A stretch of 64,000 bases of DNA, taken from assembly GCA_004835665.1 (NCBI GenBank), contig RBKR01000022.1, positions 124,001-188,000 of the forward strand, given 5' to 3'. Positions 1 through 9,590 of the stretch are shown piece by piece. The notes beneath the pieces are model-generated. The model made no database searches and was not told where the DNA came from. It worked only from the letters and a program-made list of their open reading frames with translations. The number at the start of each line of letters is the position of its first letter. Within the stretch, counting starts at the first letter, position 1. The translations under genes and the position numbers were made by a program. Source of the DNA: Phoma sp. XZ068 (lineage: Eukaryota > Ascomycota > Dothideomycetes > Pleosporales > Didymellaceae).

Positions 1-1312
1 CAATATGGTCTTCAAATGTTGTCAGCTGCATCCGGAAGCCAGCGGCACATGTGATTGTGAATCAAAATGGAGGATGCCCCCTAACGGTTGTCAAGGTTGT
101 GGGAACGCTTCTCGGAGAATACGGCTAGCGCCGATCAAGTGTAGTGAGCACGACGGTGGTGTTGACTACTTTAGTTCGTGCATCGTGCAGGATGAAGAGG
201 TACAGTAGGTATCATTAAATAATGGGCAACCCATTAAGGTCGAAAGAGACGGAAGCGTTGGCCCAAAGAAGGAGAGGATGTCCTAGTCGGGCCCGCGGCG
301 CGGATCCCCCGCCCCGCTCCAGACTTTTGAGTTGGTCTACTCCACGAATAACAGGCATAGCAGTGGATGTTTCTAAACAGATCAAGGAAGGCGCCTTTAC
401 ATGTGGATCGTGCCGCTCGCACCCGACGTTCACGTAGATCCTCAAACAGCAGCTCCCCTCAGTTCTTGCACTGTGCTCGCTCCGGTACTCGCTCTACTGC
501 ATACTCTGCTGGACACTATGCTGCACGGAGCTGCAAGTATCGATCCCGAGTGTGTATTTCCTCATGAGATCGACATTGCATCATCGGAAGGGCCAGGTCG
601 CAGGATTGGACTGGCCGTGGTCTTGTTGCTAGGATGCTTCAATATCCCACGATTGCCCCAAGCTAGCGGGAAACAATGGCATTGTGGTTTGCGGGCCCCG
701 CCACAGCCGTTAGCGCCCACAGCCGTCGCTGCTAACGCCATTGATCATATCGATGCCCTGCGCTCCCTAGGTGTCCTTCTCCATCTTGTTGGCTACATTT
801 CCTTCATGTATAGAAGGCTGTGGGCCGCCGTGCTTGTGAGCCGCCCCAGCAGCTTTTGAAAGCTTGCTTCTACTCCAAGCATGGGCTCACGTGTGGTGAC
901 AAAATCAACCCAATCGCACTGCGAGATCCTTATAGCTTTTTGGTAAGCCTTGAAAAAATTAAATCATCCTATCAGCACCAGAACTTTCCTAGTGGAGACA
1001 ACAGTATGGAAGCACAACGCGGACTCTGTGGTTCCCTTATACGGAATCCGACCTCGTCCAAAAGCATTGGTCAAATAACGCCATTTCACCACTCATTGAC
1101 AATGTCGCAAGTAAATCTGCTTTGAAAGGGGAAGCACTACTTTAACTTCTGCACAACTGCTCACTCTTATACATCCTAGCGTTCGCATCTTTCGCATCTT
1201 ACACCTAAAACCTTTTAACACGCCTTCCACTCACACTACCGCTTGCGTATTGGTTGCTGGCAACCGTGTAGTAACTTTTGACCGACCAGTTAGAAGTTCA
1301 GAGACGCACGAT
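1..1312. other. Intergenic, no recognisable gene
   Basis: Mixed-composition sequence. Several open frames of 60-150 codons exist on both strands (for example 401-859 +), but none has a recognisable domain, convincing splice sites or a composition that separates it from chance. It may hold the promoter of the small membrane-protein gene at 1,313, or the end of a gene lying to the left. I see no RNA gene or repeat in it. Confidence 0.5.
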
Positions 1313-1762
1313 ATGTCGCCAATTCCAACAACACTAGTGGCCTTTAGCTCGGCTTTAGCACCACGTCAAGAGGGGGAGGGGACGCCAGCCATATCTGTAC
1401 CATCCTGGGCTCCACCGAAACCAACTCTTGTTTATGACCCTCACCAGCTTTCTGTGGTTGTACCGTCAGCCTCGTATTCTTACACTAATGTACTGATAGT
1501 GTCTGCATCGCCGTAAGCGTATTTGGAAGCAACTTCTAACCCGACGCGAGACAAGTTCGGTAGCCGTTCGATGCTTGTCCTATTCGGTGTTATCGGCGTG
1601 GTGGTACTAGTGGTAATAGTCTGGGCAATTATTGCACACCGCAACGGCCGTCGACCTTTTGCATGCTTTGGTGATTGTGTTAGACGCAAAGAAAATGACC
1701 AAACCTCTCGATGCGGTTCTGAGGATTCGGATATATCCCTTGTTGGTGCTGGACGACACTAA
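1313..1762 (+). CDS. Small single-pass membrane protein (two exons)
   Basis: Model: exons 1,313-1,512 and 1,564-1,762, about 132 aa. The 51-nt intron starts GTAAGC, has a CTAAC branch-like site and ends in TAG; removing it joins two open stretches otherwise separated by an in-frame TAA inside the intron. The N-terminal half is Ser/Thr/Pro-rich without a clear signal peptide. A strongly hydrophobic segment (start MLVLFGVIGVVV) lies near the middle, followed by a basic stop-transfer stretch (HRNGRR) and a short Cys-containing tail rich in Asp and Ser. This is the layout of a type I or III plasma-membrane protein with a small cytoplasmic tail. I do not recognise a family. The two genes downstream (2,275 and 3,529) have the same general layout. 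The start ATG at 1,313 is the first in frame after a TTG-initiated extension. Confidence 0.5.
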
Positions 1763-2181
1763 GAACGGCAGCCTGTCTCTGTGCAACCACATCCATATTC
1801 ACAGCCGCATCCGCTACCAGCACCTCAGCGCCCCATCCGGCGCAGCATCAACTCCCACGCCAACCGTTAGCTGAGCCCGCGTGGGCGCGTGGTTTTTAAG
1901 TAAGGTAGTAAGTCCTCATGCGTGTTTGTGTAGGTTTGAGTCTGAGCAAGTATTAATGCAAATTGTTGATCCTGAAAGCCGTACTATTCCACCAGGAAAC
2001 CCTTACAACTGTTCAATCCGTGTAGTGATGTTGTTATCGCAGTAAGTGCCCCACCACCTGTCTAATGTTCTTACATACATCCTTCAAAGTGAAATAGAGG
2101 CTCACTAGGCGCCTTTTCGCTATGGAAAAGTTAGCATTGTGAACCCACATAACAGCGCACTGTGAATCTACAGGCTTTACA
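1763..2181. other. Intergenic
   Basis: About 420 bp between two membrane-protein genes in the same orientation. It should hold the terminator of the first and the promoter of the second. Nothing specific is recognisable. Confidence 0.4.
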
Positions 2182-2274
2182 ATGCTTCTGATCTTCCCAC
2201 ATGTATATCATCTCAAACTGAACTCCCCTGCTTCAATCTTAGCCACTTCGTCGTTCACTATCTATTCAAGTGTA

Positions 2275-3216
2275 ATGTCTCAAGCACATCCTTCCGACTT
2301 CCATTGGCTGACCATGGTGCCTGGAGCACTAGATCCGCTAATACCCACCTCATCATCCTCAGAAACTACTACAGAAGCCAAACTCTATCCTTTAGATATA
2401 GAGGCGACTCTACAACTATCTTCGGCAACCCAAGAGGCTGATTCAGTCATGCGTTTCTACACAGCCCAGACCACTCAAGTGACCGATCCGTCAGCTGTTC
2501 TCGATACGACAGCCTTCAATACCTCGAAGGCTTCCTTGATCTATCAGACGCAGCCACTGGACGTCCACACCTTGGTCGTTTCCACCAAGATCGAAACCGC
2601 TGTTCCAGAAGTTACGGCGTCATGGTTTGATGTCTCCACCCCACCGGTGGAAACACTAATTTCAGCCTTCTCCGAGCCCCCCATGGCTACGAAATCGAAG
2701 TCTGGTCCAACACCAGCCGTCTTATCCATTCAGACCGAGACCACCGGCTCATCATCAGTACTCTCCACGTCAAAAATTGCAGGTATCACCCTTGGCCTTA
2801 TTGCTTCTCTCGGCATTCTCGCAGGACTTGCAATACTCACGTACCGTCGACGCAAATTCAAGCTCCAGCACGATCGAGAAGTGGGGGAACCACAAATGAC
2901 ACCGGAGGACAAGATGGACCGGGCGCGACACTTTGGAATGAAGAGGTGGTCTGCGCAACAAACCATGGCGAGCAAGCAGTGCTTTGATGAACTGAAGGCG
3001 AGAATGGCTGCAAACAAGGCTGAAGCTAACAATCCCATAGTCGAAGAAGACCACGTGATTTCTGGTGCAGATGGTAAGGATGCGAAGGTGGAGAAGGAGG
3101 GGTCCGGCCAGTACGATCGGTCTCGTCGGCCCTCGGGCTTGGAGATGCATCCTCTGACGGCTACAACACTGAGTTGTAAGAAGGGTGATTCTCTAAATGT
3201 AGGACGAGCAATGTGA
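2275..3216 (+). CDS. Ser/Thr-rich single-pass membrane protein
   Basis: Single open frame; 313 aa from the ATG at 2,275. An in-frame ATG at 2,182 would add 31 residues, but that stretch looks more like a 5' leader than a signal peptide. Residues 1 to about 165 are Ser/Thr/Pro-rich and probably extracellular and O-glycosylated. One clear transmembrane helix follows (IAGITLGLIASLGILAGLAI), then a basic stop-transfer cluster (TYRRRKFK) and a hydrophilic tail of about 110 residues rich in Lys, Glu and Asp. The plan resembles fungal cell-wall stress sensors and other mucin-like receptors, but there is no Cys-rich WSC domain, so no function is assigned. It is flanked on both sides by smaller one-TM genes on the same strand. 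Confidence 0.65.
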   Translation: MSQAHPSDFHWLTMVPGALDPLIPTSSSSETTTEAKLYPLDIEATLQLSSATQEADSVMRFYTAQTTQVTDPSAVLDTTAFNTSKASLIYQTQPLDVHTLVVSTKIETAVPEVTASWFDVSTPPVETLISAFSEPPMATKSKSGPTPAVLSIQTETTGSSSVLSTSKIAGITLGLIASLGILAGLAILTYRRRKFKLQHDREVGEPQMTPEDKMDRARHFGMKRWSAQQTMASKQCFDELKARMAANKAEANNPIVEEDHVISGADGKDAKVEKEGSGQYDRSRRPSGLEMHPLTATTLSCKKGDSLNVGRAM

Positions 3217-3528
3217 GAGTCTATGCTTGGGATCGGTGGATATGGAGGGGGTTAATTAGTCGGGAATGAATGTTGTGCCAATTGCAGCGATAGCCCAGTC
3301 TACGTTTGGCTACTGTAGTGCACGAGCTGTTCAATTACAATTGATCGTCACTTCGAAAGTGCTGTCCATGCCACATAGCCACGGCATGACCCAAATTTCC
3401 CTTCACATACGCGCTGGTCTTTCCTACACTCAATAGAGGCGACCGCGACACTGAACAAGCACAATCACGATCTAGGATTGTGTACGCACAGTTTCTACGT
3501 TAATAGCACAGCAAAGCAACAGCGTACA
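3217..3528. other. Intergenic
   Basis: About 310 bp between two genes in the same orientation. No repeat or RNA gene is visible. Confidence 0.4.
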
Positions 3529-3927
3529 ATGCTTTCTTTCGTTGGGTCTGTTGTGCTCTCCACTGTTCATTCACAATCTGCACCAGCATTCCATCTAAAT
3601 CGCTTCTTCCGCGGCAGAAAGCAAGTCGTGCAAACATTCGTACGTAAGCTAAAAGTCGTGACAGAATCCACTCCTCTCAACGCAGAAGACCGTAAACTCG
3701 GATCCATGCCACTGCCCTGGTTCATCCCGCTGTGTATCTTCACACCTTCCTTGCTCGCGATGCTGGGTTATTTTATCTACTTGCACACCGTGAAGAAGTA
3801 CAGGGACAAAAAGCAGCTTGCGAATCAGGTAGAGGGTGTAATTGAAGGGCAAGTGAAGGCAACTGAGCTAAGCAGAGATGTAGAGATGCAGGTGCAATCG
3901 TTTGTAAATGTGCCATTAGGGAAGTAG
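3529..3927 (+). CDS. Small membrane protein with one TM helix
   Basis: 132 aa from the ATG at 3,529; the frame is open further upstream only to a TTG. The N-terminus (MLSFVGSVVLSTVHSQS) is mildly hydrophobic and could be a signal peptide or anchor. A basic stretch with FFRGRK and VRKLKVV follows. A definite TM segment near residues 68-92 (WFIPLCIFTPSLLAMLGYF) is followed by basic YRDKKQ and a hydrophilic C-terminus. I do not recognise a family. It is third in a run of three one-TM genes on the same strand, which suggests a lineage-specific cluster or simply coincidence. Confidence 0.45.
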   Translation: MLSFVGSVVLSTVHSQSAPAFHLNRFFRGRKQVVQTFVRKLKVVTESTPLNAEDRKLGSMPLPWFIPLCIFTPSLLAMLGYFIYLHTVKKYRDKKQLANQVEGVIEGQVKATELSRDVEMQVQSFVNVPLGK

Positions 3928-3939
3928 CAGCTCAGAGAT

Positions 3940-4215
3940 GGCAATTAATAAATAAGGAGAGAAGCTCTTATATTAGAGTATATTCAATAGTTGCTCGTAA
4001 GCTAAGGGTATAGAAATAAGAGTACAGACTAGCTTTTACAATTTAATAATAAGATGGGTGTGGTAGTTCAATAACAATAAAAATTCAATTACAGAATACT
4101 TTTAATAATGAGCTACTCTTAAAGCTCTATTACTCTACAGTAAGTAAGCTAAAAGTATTATAATTATATGTTATTTTCTCTCACCTTTAGCTACGTCCTT
4201 ATATACTCCTTGCGC
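3940..4215. repeat. Small AT-rich island, possible mutated TE remnant
   Basis: A roughly 270-bp block much richer in A and T than its flanks, with words such as taagctaa, ctaaaagtatta and gagctac that resemble the mutated retrotransposon sequence beyond 19.4 kb. It has no ORF. A solo LTR or MITE remnant degraded by RIP is the likeliest origin; an ordinary AT-rich 3' region shared by two convergent genes is the alternative. Confidence 0.35.
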
Positions 4216-4249
4216 AAGCTTGTCTTGTGGGCGTAATGCCCTCTGAATA

Positions 4250-4866
4250 TCACGCATGACTGGTGCAGCCCTCACGCTGGCAGCGTGGTGGACTCATGCT
4301 CTCCCTCCGCGGGGTAATTGAGGTGTAAGGCCTTTGTGCGTTTTTGCGCTGTTCTTGGACCTGATTCGATTGCTCGACCGGGATTAGTATCGTAGATTGA
4401 CGAGGTGCAGCATAGACTTGCTGGCTGTCTGCGGACTCAGTCGAAATTGTGACTTTGTTCTTAGATTGGTAAGTGCCATTGGCAAGCGTGACCTGTTTGT
4501 CGGCATCCTGGCCTAAGTCTTGATTCTGTTCCTCCTCATCCTCGCTGTCTTCGACAATCGGTCTTTGCCTCTTAGGGGTGGTGCGTAGTGCACTCGTTGT
4601 GCCTGATGTTCTGGTAGTGTTGTTGAAGGTAGACATTGTATCGCTGTTGCTAAGGGTAGCTGTGAAGGTAAGTAATAAAACGTAAACTAAGTTAACAACA
4701 TACACCTGCTGTCTACGCTTGACACTTCTGCCTTGTTATTACTTGCCAGCCTGTCTATTTCGCTCAGCTTCGCCTTTGCTGTAGTCCATTGGTTTTGTGC
4801 TGTCGGGTCAGTGGGCTTGTGTTTTGACCTTCGCCGTGAACCAATCGATCGCGCAGCGGGAGCCAT
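4250..4866 (-). CDS. Putative small nuclear protein (two exons)
   Basis: Model on the - strand: exon 1 4,866-4,706, intron 4,705-4,650 (GTGTAT...TTAG, 56 nt), exon 2 4,649-4,250. The joined length is 561 nt, an exact reading frame of 186 aa. An earlier AG in the same intron would give an immediate stop, so the TTAG acceptor is preferred. The protein starts MAPAARSIGSRRRSKHK, a plausible nuclear localisation signal. It has an acidic run (VEDSEDEEEQNQD) in the middle and is otherwise low-complexity, rich in Ser, Thr and Gln. No catalytic domain is visible. It lies just downstream of a similarly disordered gene on the same strand (6,703-5,261). Confidence 0.55.
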
Positions 4867-5260
4867 CCGGTTAAGTAGGTCACTAAGTGACAAGTGGAGA
4901 AGAATCAGAGTATAAATAGAACGGCTAAAGGGTTGAGCAAGGGCAGATGCCGAGAGCAGTCGAAGTCTACGGCTCAGAGGCAAATTGTGGGGTGTTTGAA
5001 CAGCTAGAAGGTGAGAGGTGGCTAACACGTAGTGAGTGGTAAGGGCATCATCTATTGACAGGTAAAAGACTGTTTAAGGGATTGCAAGAAGCAGAAATGC
5101 GCGTTTACGGTGAAGTTCAAAGTAAGAGTAAAGTTACATCTACTGGTCAATTACCGATAAGTCAAAACTACGTCGCATATACTTCGTTGCGAACTGAGAA
5201 ATAGTCTCGGTGGCTTACAGCGTAAGAAATTGCGGAATCCAAGTACTAATAATTTCCGCC
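4867..5260. other. Intergenic
   Basis: About 390 bp between two - strand genes, expected to hold the promoter of the 4,866 gene and the 3' end of the next. No repeat is seen. Confidence 0.4.
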
Positions 5261-6703
5261 TCAGCTAACGCTTGGGCTCGGTAAAATGTGCGAATTGAAA
5301 GCATACGCTGGCTCCATGTCTATGCTTAGATCCGTTCCATCATCCTCTATGCTAATATCACTCATATTTCTATCATCATTCTCAGAGTAAGACTCATTTG
5401 AATCCTCAAATACCTCATCATCTGAGACGATGAACTCGAGGTCATAACTGGTCGCGCGGATACCACGGTTGATATGTCCTGCACTCCTTCCCTTTGAGCT
5501 ATTGACAATATGACCTATCAATGGCTCTGCTGTATCTCCCAACAAATGTAGGCTTCTTTTAGCCTTTGCAGATTTCGCGTTAGTCGACTTTGGTGAGCAG
5601 ACGCCAGCAGATGTAGAACACTGAGCTTGGAGTGGTCTAGATTTTGCGATTCGCGAAGTCTTCGTTGGGACCCTGTTCGCCTTTGTCGTGACGTTTTTCG
5701 TAGGCTTCTTCGGTCTATCTTGGCTATGATGTTTCCGCTTTACGGAATCTGGCGGTGGCGTTGCAGGAGCTTCATTGTCCCACATGAAGACGGAGTCGTC
5801 CAAGTCGATTTTGATGTACGTGTCGTCTTCACTATCGTCGATATTATGGACGGGCGCAGTGATTGGTACGGTCGCAGCTCTTGTTTGAGCAGTCGGTATC
5901 GCTGGAGGGGTCAGAGTAAAAAGGTCTCGACCTGCACGAGAGCCAGCTTGCTTTGCTTCGTCGAAGTGACCTTTTTTCTCGACAACCAGCCTTTCTTCGT
6001 CTAAGTGTGGATCATAGCAATAAGGATGATGCGAGGGGCCCTTCAAACGCGTTGGGGTCTCATCTCTTGGGGAGGAGTGTGCGTTGAGAGAAGGCTCGAA
6101 AGGGTTGGGAATATTGGAACTAGACGATTAGTAAAGTATAACGCCGAGGATTGGTTCTTGAAGATCATACCGAGTTGATGCAGTTTCACCCGACTCCAAT
6201 GATATGACTGAAGCAGAATCATCGTCGCTGTCGATGGTGATGGGTAGTCGCTCGTTTGCGCCAGGCCTTGTGCCAGGTCCCAGAGGCTTCTGTTTGGCCC
6301 TCTTCTCTCTTTTCCTTCTCGCAATTTTGACCACATCATGACTTGAGCTGGCGTATTGCCGCTGTGACTTGGGTGTTTTCTTGCGTTTGACCTTTGCTGT
6401 CGCAGACGCACTTCTAGACTGCCGAAACACTGACTCAGAAACACCCATCTCGCGATCGTGGGGAGGTTTGCGATGGCGTTTTCGAGGTTTTCCGTGTGTT
6501 TGAGGTATCCGTGGTTGATGTGGGCGTGTGTTGAGCGAGACTGAAGGTGTGCTTGGAGTTGTCAGGGTAGCGCAGGAGAGTTGTTGAAGAGTCAGGATTT
6601 GCCAACGTGGATACTGTCCATACTGGAGCGCGATACCTTTACCCGTTGTATTCATACAACGGTGATGCTGGTCGAGTCCGTATGGCAGCTGTATGGGGCA
6701 CAT
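5261..6703 (-). CDS. Disordered, probably nuclear protein with SIM-like motif (two exons)
   Basis: Model on the - strand: exon 1 from an ATG at 6,703 (alternatives 6,655 and 6,448) to 6,171, intron 6,170-6,066 (GTATGA...CCAAG, 105 nt), exon 2 6,065-5,261. With the 6,703 start this gives 445 aa in frame (429 or 360 with the later starts). The splice joins ...GETASTR to DETPTR.... The protein is basic and low-complexity in its first half (KVKRKKTPK, ARRKREKRAKQK), then has LPITIDSDDD, which fits a SUMO-interacting motif (hydrophobic core next to acidic residues), and a second acidic run DDSEDDTYIKIDLDD. The C-terminus is again Asp/Glu/Ser-rich. This resembles scaffold or chromatin-associated proteins, but I cannot name a family. 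Everything before MGVSESV is less certain to be coding. Confidence 0.55.
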
Positions 6704-7355
6704 GGCGCTGCTTGTGGGACGGCATGGAGGGTGGGGGTGTGCTGGTGAAGGCGAGCAGCAAACGGTCAGCGGCGGCAGGTTTAGCCGAAGGCGTAAGATG
6801 TGAAGAGTAGCTTTTGAACTGGTCTTGTTCAGGTGGGTTGGATTGTTAGAGAGCTGGTGAGTAGCAGAGGTGGTGTCACTGGTGTAGCATAAATGGCGAG
6901 TGGACGGAGAGATTGACAACAGCTGAAGAAGAGTTGTATAGATTCTGTATGATGAGCGTTCACTGAATAGACGGCCACACTCGCTCTTGCCCTTTACAGA
7001 ACACGGACAGATGAGTCTTGTTATTCTGTCCAGATGGTGAGAGTGTTGTTGTGCAGCGAGCGTGATTGGCCAGCCACACATACGTCACTGCCCCAGGCTG
7101 TTGTCCGTGGCAGGCGCATCTTGGCAGCTGCGGTGCCTTGCAGTGTCTCCTCACCCACATCCAACGTCAGCTCCCCACATGCTTCGCGCGTGAACGCCAT
7201 CACCGCGCCGCATGGGATGGCACGACGGGCTGATCTACTATCGTGATTTTGCATACAGCACCCCGAGGCTGCGGATGGCGAGCGGCAACATTGGGCACCT
7301 GCCTGCTGCCACCTTTGCTGAGTAGGTAGACGCTTCTTTCCTTGGGCGTGTGGCC
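6704..7355. other. Divergent intergenic region
   Basis: About 650 bp between the - strand gene starting near 6,703 and the + strand BTB gene. It is expected to hold both promoters. Open frames here on both strands lack domain signatures. Confidence 0.4.
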
Positions 7356-9444
7356 ATGGACGACGCTCCCGGCGCTGCGCGGGCCTGCCTCGCAGCGCGC
7401 CCAGCGCTGGCGCACCGGCTCTACTCGCAGCGGCTGCATGTGCGCGCAAAGGCTAAACTGCACCGCGACAGGCTTCTCTCCGGACCGATGCTCGACGTGT
7501 ACGTGGGCGCGGCGCGGCGGCGGTGGACGCTGCACCGCACCCTGCTCTGCCACCACTCGGCGCAGCTCGAGGCCGAGCTCGAGGGCAGCGGCGCGCACGA
7601 GCCCAAGGACGCGCTCGAGCTGCCCGAGCACGACGCGGCCGGCTTCGAGCTGCTGGTCAAGTGGCTGTACCAGGGCCGCCTCGACGACGTGGCGGACCTG
7701 GCCGAGCCCGCGCAACAGTACGAGCACGCCGTCAGCTGCCACGCGCTCTACCTGCTGTGCGACCGCCTCGACATGCCGCAGCTGAAGAACGTCGCCATGG
7801 ACCAGTTCCGCAAGGGCCTGCACGAAGCGCGCCTCGTCCCCGACCCCGACGAGCTCGACGCCATCTACCGCCGCAGCCCGCGCGCCTCGCCCTTCCGCCG
7901 CCTGATGGTCGACATCGCCGCCCGCCAGATCATGGACCCCGACAGCGACCGCGACACGGCCGCGTACCGCCAGTGCTTCGAGAACAACGCCGACTTCGCC
8001 GTCGAGCTGGTCACGGCCATCCGCCACGGCACCGGCGGCGTGCTGCTCGACGACCCCACCGACGCCGCCCGCGCCTGCGCCTACCACGACCACGAGGACG
8101 GCCCCAACTGCAGCGTCAAGGCCCGCGCCCGCGCCAAGCAAGGTGAATAGCCGCGAGCCCTACCCCGTGTGGCCTCTCCGCCCGCAACAGCATGGTAGTA
8201 ACACACATTAACCAGCACCCAAGGCCAGAGCCCCGAAGCCCGTCCCGTCCTGCGCCAGATCAACAGCCTCCACAAGCTCCGCCCCGCCGAGCCGCCCTCC
8301 CCGCCCGCCTCCAAGCAGCCCTCCCCCGCCCCCTCCCCGCCAGCCTCGCCCCGGAAGCTCGCGCCCAGGCCATCTACGCCGTCGCCTCACAAGTCCGGCG
8401 ACCTCGACAGTGCGCACCTCAACAGAGACGGCCGTCGCCGCTCAGCCTCCGACTCCGGACGCGACGAAGGACTGGGAAAGGCTAAAGAGGGTCATAACCC
8501 CAGAGAGACAGGCAACAGAAGAAGCGGAGCCGCCGAAGCCACTCCCAGCCCTCGAAGAGCACCACCGAAGCTCAGGAGACGGGCCTCTCCCGCAGCCGCA
8601 TGAGGCGGTCGAGGGCGAGGGCAGCGTGGTGACAAACGAGTCCGCGCACCAGTCACCACCGCGCCGGGGGATATGGGAGTGGGCGAGAGCAGGCACAGGG
8701 CGGCTGAACATCATAGGCCGCTTGCCGCACCCAGATTGGAAGGGTCCAGCATCGGCATCGAAAGCAGAAGGCCTGGTGGTGAACGGCGCGCAGGAGAATG
8801 GCAGGACGACAGAATCGCACGACGACTTTGATATTCCATCAGCAACCGCGACCGAACCAGACAATGCAGAGAGGCAGGAAACCGCCGCCGCCGCCAAGAT
8901 CGAGGGTCTGGGGATATCGAGTCTGGGCACCATGTCGCCGAACGACTTCTCGCAGACAAAGCGATCCTCAGACGACCTGATTGCCAACGCATCAGAGACG
9001 ACTGGTTCACCATCGCCCAGGGTCATGAGGAACGAAGGTTGGACCAACGGTGACAGCACGCCCACAGCCTCGAAGCCCACGTCCCCCACCACACTAGACA
9101 CGCCGACACCTCCGCAGCGCAGGTCAGACTCGATCATGGAACCTCCCGAATCCAGAGACAAGCCAGAAGCAGCTCCCAAAGAGATAACTAGCGAGACGTT
9201 ATCGCAGACACTGCAGGAGAATATTGCTGCACTTGCGCCCGCGTCGGCCCTTGCAAAGGCAGAGCCCAGCCAGCCAAAAGCATCCAACGAGCCTCAGTCA
9301 GGCGCCGCATCCCCACACTCATCCGCGCCTGCAAAGTCGAGCGCGAACGGCACACCCGGCCAGCGTCGCATCCCCACATACAAGATCGCACTAGCGTCTA
9401 GTCTTCTTTCGCCCGCGAGGAGAAGTGCCTCTGCGGCGCACTAA
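7356..9444 (+). CDS. BTB/POZ domain protein with long disordered tail
   Basis: Exon 1 runs from the ATG at 7,356 to 8,142. The stretch MLDVYVGAARRRWTLHRTLLCHHS, followed by LELPEHDAAGFELLVKWLYQGRL, is the core of a fungal BTB/POZ domain (about residues 45-115), a protein-protein interaction fold often used by Cul3 adaptors. A GTGAAT donor at 8,143 precedes a stop. Acceptors at 8,215 (CCAG) or 8,223 (CAAG) open exon 2, which ends in a Pro/Ser/Thr-rich tail with stop at 9,444. The two acceptors give different frames. The CAAG frame reads well to about 8,460 and stops at 8,603; the CCAG frame stays open to 9,444 and clearly looks coding after about 8,460. A further intron or a sequence frameshift may connect them, so the middle of the protein is uncertain. 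The gene is GC-rich with strong third-position bias, and converges on SEC5 with 146 bp between stops. Confidence 0.7.
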
Positions 9445-9590
9445 TACTTCTACGTACATTTTTGTCGATACCCAGTGATGTATACGAGTACAAGGTTTAT
9501 TCACGATGGCACGCGATAGGTCTGGATGTAAAACAATGCGATATGCCTTTCCAATATATGATATGCTCTCAAATATTCACTACGATAGGC

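Noticed and set aside
401..859. 152-codon + strand ORF
   Set aside because: No recognisable domain, weak start context, competing frames of similar length on the other strand.
7200..8141. 313-codon - strand frame over the BTB gene
   Set aside because: Antisense shadow of GC-rich exon 1; low-complexity Val/Ala/Gly with no domain.
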